Assembly: GCA_964392615.1 (NCBI GenBank)
Contig: CAYMRB010000089.1
Coordinates: forward strand, 1 to 26,284
Source: CAYMRB01 sp964392615
GTDB taxonomy: Bacteria; Planctomycetota; UBA8108
Direction of reading: 5' to 3'
DNA length: 26,284 bases
A model generated the notes under the pieces. That model had not been told where the DNA came from. It searched no databases and saw only the letters and a program-made list of their open reading frames with translations. This document shows, one piece after another, positions 23,798 through 26,284 of this stretch (position 1 is the stretch's first letter; every line of letters begins with the position of its first letter). The position numbers and the translations under genes are program-made.

Positions 23798-23826
23798 AGT
23801 CTATGGCACCCGCAGAGGGGAGGCAA
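23798..23826 (-). promoter_or_regulatory. Candidate promoter of the MoxR operon
   Basis: Read leftward, TTGCCT (23826-23821) and TAGACT (23803-23798) each match four of six consensus bases with an ideal 17-base spacer. Transcription would start near 23791, leaving a leader of about 50 bases before the TTG at 23740. The match is modest, but this is the best pair in the 114-base gap. Confidence 0.4.
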
Positions 23827-23854
23827 GGACTGCCCAGCGCTGCCCACCGCCAGG

Positions 23855-24583
23855 TCAATCGCTCGTGCGGTGTATCGTGCGGACGGCGATCTTGCGGGAC
23901 TGGTTCGAGCCGATTTGCCGCAGCGCCTTGCGCAGCCGTCGCGACACGACCGACGCCGTCTCCAAGCGATGACCGAGAAGCAGCAATCGGTTCTCGAGCT
24001 CCTCGAACGTCACGACGAGCGCGCACTCGAACGGCTCCGACACACGCTCGATCAGCGCCTTCCAGGTCGTATCGGGCCACGGCAACAGGTTGACGACGAC
24101 GACACCCGCGTCCTTCAGACGCGCAGCCATCATGTCCGGCAGCACCTCGAAGCTCTCCCATGGCTTGACGACCTCCCAGGTCGGGTGCGGCTCGGAGAGA
24201 TCCTCGAGGATGGCGTCGAACGGTCGCCGCTGGCGGTGCAGCCACTCGCATGCCTCCGCGCGTTCGAACCGGACGTCGCCCGCCCAGGAGGCGCACAGAT
24301 CGCGAAAGACCTCGGCGCCGCGCTCTTCGAGATCGACGCCGATGACCTCGTGCGTCGCGTCGAGAGCGCGCAGCGGCGCGACGAAGCCACCGGCGGCGAA
24401 TCCTAGCACGGCGACGCGCCGACCGGGCGCGAGTTCCGCGATCGACGCGGCGATGACGTCGAACAAGCTGTTCGTCGCGCCGGGCGCGTTCAGCACTTCG
24501 CTGAGGACGGTCTTGCCGTCGACGAGCCAAACGCCCCGCGGCTTCTTGACGACCTTCACGTTCTCTTCTTGCTCTTCGTGCAC
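23855..24583 (-). CDS. Spermidine-synthase-like / SAM-methyltransferase-fold protein
   Basis: The protein has up to 242 residues from a GTG at 24583; a second GTG eight codons in (24559) follows AAGAAGAG and is an alternative start. The fold is recognisable from a nucleotide-binding strand and Gly-rich turn (VAVLGFAAGGF, 57-67), an acidic residue at the end of the next strand (VIGVDLEE, 80-87), and FDAILEDLSEPHP, which resembles the DLxDP-type region of spermidine synthases. The Gly-rich turn is less regular than the usual GGGDG. It may be an aminopropyltransferase-like or methyltransferase-like cytoplasmic enzyme, or a non-catalytic relative; I cannot choose. A 114-base gap with its own promoter candidate separates it from the MoxR gene, and it is divergent from the PQQ-like gene. 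Confidence 0.72.
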   Translation of the reverse strand: MHEEQEENVKVVKKPRGVWLVDGKTVLSEVLNAPGATNSLFDVIAASIAELAPGRRVAVLGFAAGGFVAPLRALDATHEVIGVDLEERGAEVFRDLCASWAGDVRFERAEACEWLHRQRRPFDAILEDLSEPHPTWEVVKPWESFEVLPDMMAARLKDAGVVVVNLLPWPDTTWKALIERVSEPFECALVVTFEELENRLLLLGHRLETASVVSRRLRKALRQIGSNQSRKIAVRTIHRTSD

Positions 24584-24714
24584 CGCGCTTCCGCGCGAGC
24601 CTCGGCTGATGTGTCGGGCCCGTGGACCGGGCTATCTTGGACTATCAAGCCGCGAGGTTCACTGTCTTTTCGCGTTCGAAACGACGAGAATCGACGCTTC
24701 CGAGGAGACCTGCC

Positions 24715-26229
24715 ATGCTCACACGTTTCGGCCACTTCGGCTTCTGCTACGCTTCGAGTCTCAGTTCCGCGACTCGCGTCGCAGCACTCACCATCGCGCT
24801 CGTCACCGTCTCGTCGTCCGCGTGGGCCGGCGATTGGAATCAATGGCGCGGTCCGAATCGCAACGGCGTCGCCGCGGGCTCGCCGCCTCTCATCGACGTG
24901 TTGCCTGCCGACGGATTGCGCCCCGAGTGGATCAGCGAGCCGTTTCCCTCTGCAGGCGACGGCGGTTGGAGCTGCCCGGTCATCGCGGGCGGCAAGGTGT
25001 TCCTCTTCCTGCACACGCGCGAGAAGCAGGCATCCGAGGCGAAGCGGCAGTACCCGTGGATTCCTCCCGAAAACCGCACCGACTGGAGCGCGGAGCGTTT
25101 CGCCGAGTACGAACGCCATCGCCGCGACGAGGACGAGCGCATCGGCAAGGCGAGCTACACCTACCAGGAAGGGATCGCGTGCGTTGATCTCGCGACCGGC
25201 AAGACGCTCTGGCGCACCTCGCGGCCGACGGTCTACACGCGGTTTCTGCAGTCCGGCTCGCCGACGGTGATCGGCGGATGCATCTGGGTGCCGATCGCCG
25301 GTCGCCGCGTCGGATGCTACTCCGCTGACGACGGCAGGGAGATCTGGAACGTCGGTCTTCCGGGCGACTTCCGCGACGAGTACCTGATGGCGTCGATCGC
25401 TGTCGTCGACGGCGTCGCGATCGCTCGGGCCGGGCCGCTCGTCGGTCTCGATGCGCAGACCGGCAACAAGCTCTGGGAGGGCGCCCAGAACACCCACGGC
25501 TCGCACTCGAGTCCGGTCGTCTGGAACTCGCCGGACGGACCGAAGGTGATCGTCAACGTCGTCGGACGCGACACGGTCTGCCTCGAGCCCCGCACCGGCG
25601 AAGAGCGCTGGCGGGTCCGTTCGGAGTCGTATCTGTCGACGCCGGTCGTCGTCGGCAATCGACTGATCACGCTCGGCAGCAGCCGCAAGAAGGGCCTGCG
25701 CTGCTTCGAGATCGGTCTGAGCGGAGCCGAGCACCAGTGGACCTACAACGGGCTTGCGGACGACGGCGCGAGCCCGGTCGTCGTCGGAGATCGGGTCTTC
25801 GCTCAAGGGGCACGTCGTCTTGTGTGCGTCGACGTCGAGACCGGGGAGGCGCGGTGGACGACGACTCTACGCCTGCGCGACCCGCGTTTCACATCGCTGG
25901 TCGCCGCGGATCGCAAGATCTTCTACACGTGCGAGGGAATCCTCGGATTCGCAGCGCGCGACGACGCCTACACGCCTCTGTTCGTCGCGAAGATCGACGA
26001 CAAGGGGCTTCTCGCGAGCGAGGCGTGGCACCGTGAGCGTCTCGGCATCGACGCGCTCGAGAAGGAGCCGGACGGCGAGAAGAAGGCGCAGCGTCTGTAC
26101 CGGAAGAAGCTCGAGTCGAACGGTCCGCTGCACTGCGTTTCGCCGGCCTTCGCCGACGGCAGATTGGTCGTGCGCCTGAACAAGGGACTCGCGTGCTACG
26201 ACCTGCGTCGGGCGGCCGTCAGTCGATAG
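24715..26229 (+). CDS. Secreted PQQ-like beta-propeller protein
   Basis: The 504-residue protein has a signal peptide ending near residue 38 (SSSAWA), with a mature start GDWNQWRGPNRNG, the hallmark of the planctomycete PQQ-like repeat family. Repeats of the type G(x)CVDLATGKTLWRT, CYSADDGREIWNV, GLDAQTGNKLWEG, CLEPRTGEERWRV and CVDVETGEARWTT mark successive propeller blades. An insert near 100-145 is rich in charged residues. The fold resembles PQQ dehydrogenases and BamB, but I see no quinoprotein dehydrogenase catalytic Asp/Glu set or haem motif, so enzymatic activity is uncertain. The ATG at 24715-24717 has AGGAG seven bases upstream; the frame opens further upstream, but only this start gives a clean signal peptide. 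It is likely periplasmic and may bind a protein or sugar ligand. Confidence 0.88.
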   Translation: MLTRFGHFGFCYASSLSSATRVAALTIALVTVSSSAWAGDWNQWRGPNRNGVAAGSPPLIDVLPADGLRPEWISEPFPSAGDGGWSCPVIAGGKVFLFLHTREKQASEAKRQYPWIPPENRTDWSAERFAEYERHRRDEDERIGKASYTYQEGIACVDLATGKTLWRTSRPTVYTRFLQSGSPTVIGGCIWVPIAGRRVGCYSADDGREIWNVGLPGDFRDEYLMASIAVVDGVAIARAGPLVGLDAQTGNKLWEGAQNTHGSHSSPVVWNSPDGPKVIVNVVGRDTVCLEPRTGEERWRVRSESYLSTPVVVGNRLITLGSSRKKGLRCFEIGLSGAEHQWTYNGLADDGASPVVVGDRVFAQGARRLVCVDVETGEARWTTTLRLRDPRFTSLVAADRKIFYTCEGILGFAARDDAYTPLFVAKIDDKGLLASEAWHRERLGIDALEKEPDGEKKAQRLYRKKLESNGPLHCVSPAFADGRLVVRLNKGLACYDLRRAAVSR

Positions 26230-26284
26230 GCGCTGACGGCGGCGTGTCCTCCGTCGCGTTTTTCGCGGCCCGCGCGGCCGGGAC
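26219..26284 (-). CDS. Possible C-terminal tail of a convergent gene
   Basis: Leftward from the window edge a frame stays open for 21 codons and ends in TGA at 26221-26219, overlapping the end of the PQQ-like gene by 11 bases. The codons are GC-rich at the third position, like the neighbours, and the peptide ends in a disordered-looking TEDTPPSAPID. Only 21 residues are visible, so no product can be named, and chance openness in GC-rich DNA is a real alternative. Confidence 0.25.
   Translation of the reverse strand, partial: VPAARAAKNATEDTPPSAPID

Overview
The window is about 26.3 kb of GC-rich DNA with tightly packed genes, almost certainly bacterial. The gene content points to Planctomycetota: a secreted PQQ-like propeller with a D-W-N-Q-W-R-G mature N-terminus, a lipoprotein joining a CxxCH haem motif to VCBS/FG-GAP repeats, a secreted protein ending in a dockerin-like EF-hand pair, and many secreted amidohydrolase-like paralogs. 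This assignment is inference from gene style, not from a marker gene. I see no rRNA, tRNA, CRISPR array, insertion sequence or phage gene.

Left edge (1-1791): a transketolase gene runs leftward off the window. A 322-base divergent region follows. It holds a 15-base palindrome and a good sigma70-like promoter firing rightward.

Central operon (1792-14986, + strand): seven genes, joined by one 3-base gap and then five start/stop overlaps of 1 or 4 bases. Six encode exported amidohydrolase-superfamily proteins with nine modules in all: a triple fusion, a single, a double, then three singles. Only one module (gene 9437-10705) keeps the whole metal-site set HxH, His, His, Asp. The module in the middle of the triple fusion keeps HxH only, and the other seven have lost it. 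The seventh gene is a lipoprotein with a c-type haem motif and six Ca-binding VCBS/FG-GAP-type repeats. My hypothesis is that the operon makes a periplasmic or surface assembly with one catalytic subunit and several non-catalytic paralogs, linked to a haem lipoprotein. This is the most unusual part of the window.

Middle (15014-18309): a secreted protein with a lectin-like N-terminus, an IPT/TIG domain and a dockerin-like C-terminus; a DUF2330 protein split by a two-helix membrane hairpin; and, divergent from it, a small secreted von Willebrand A protein.

Right (18323-23740, - strand): a likely operon in transcription order MoxR AAA+ ATPase, DUF58 protein, membrane transglutaminase with a C-terminal DUF4129-like region, and a GNAT acetyltransferase. 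The first three form the widespread MoxR/DUF58/transglutaminase cassette. Upstream lie a spermidine-synthase-like methyltransferase-fold protein (- strand) and a divergent secreted PQQ-like beta-propeller protein (+ strand). A possible C-terminus of another leftward gene touches the right edge.
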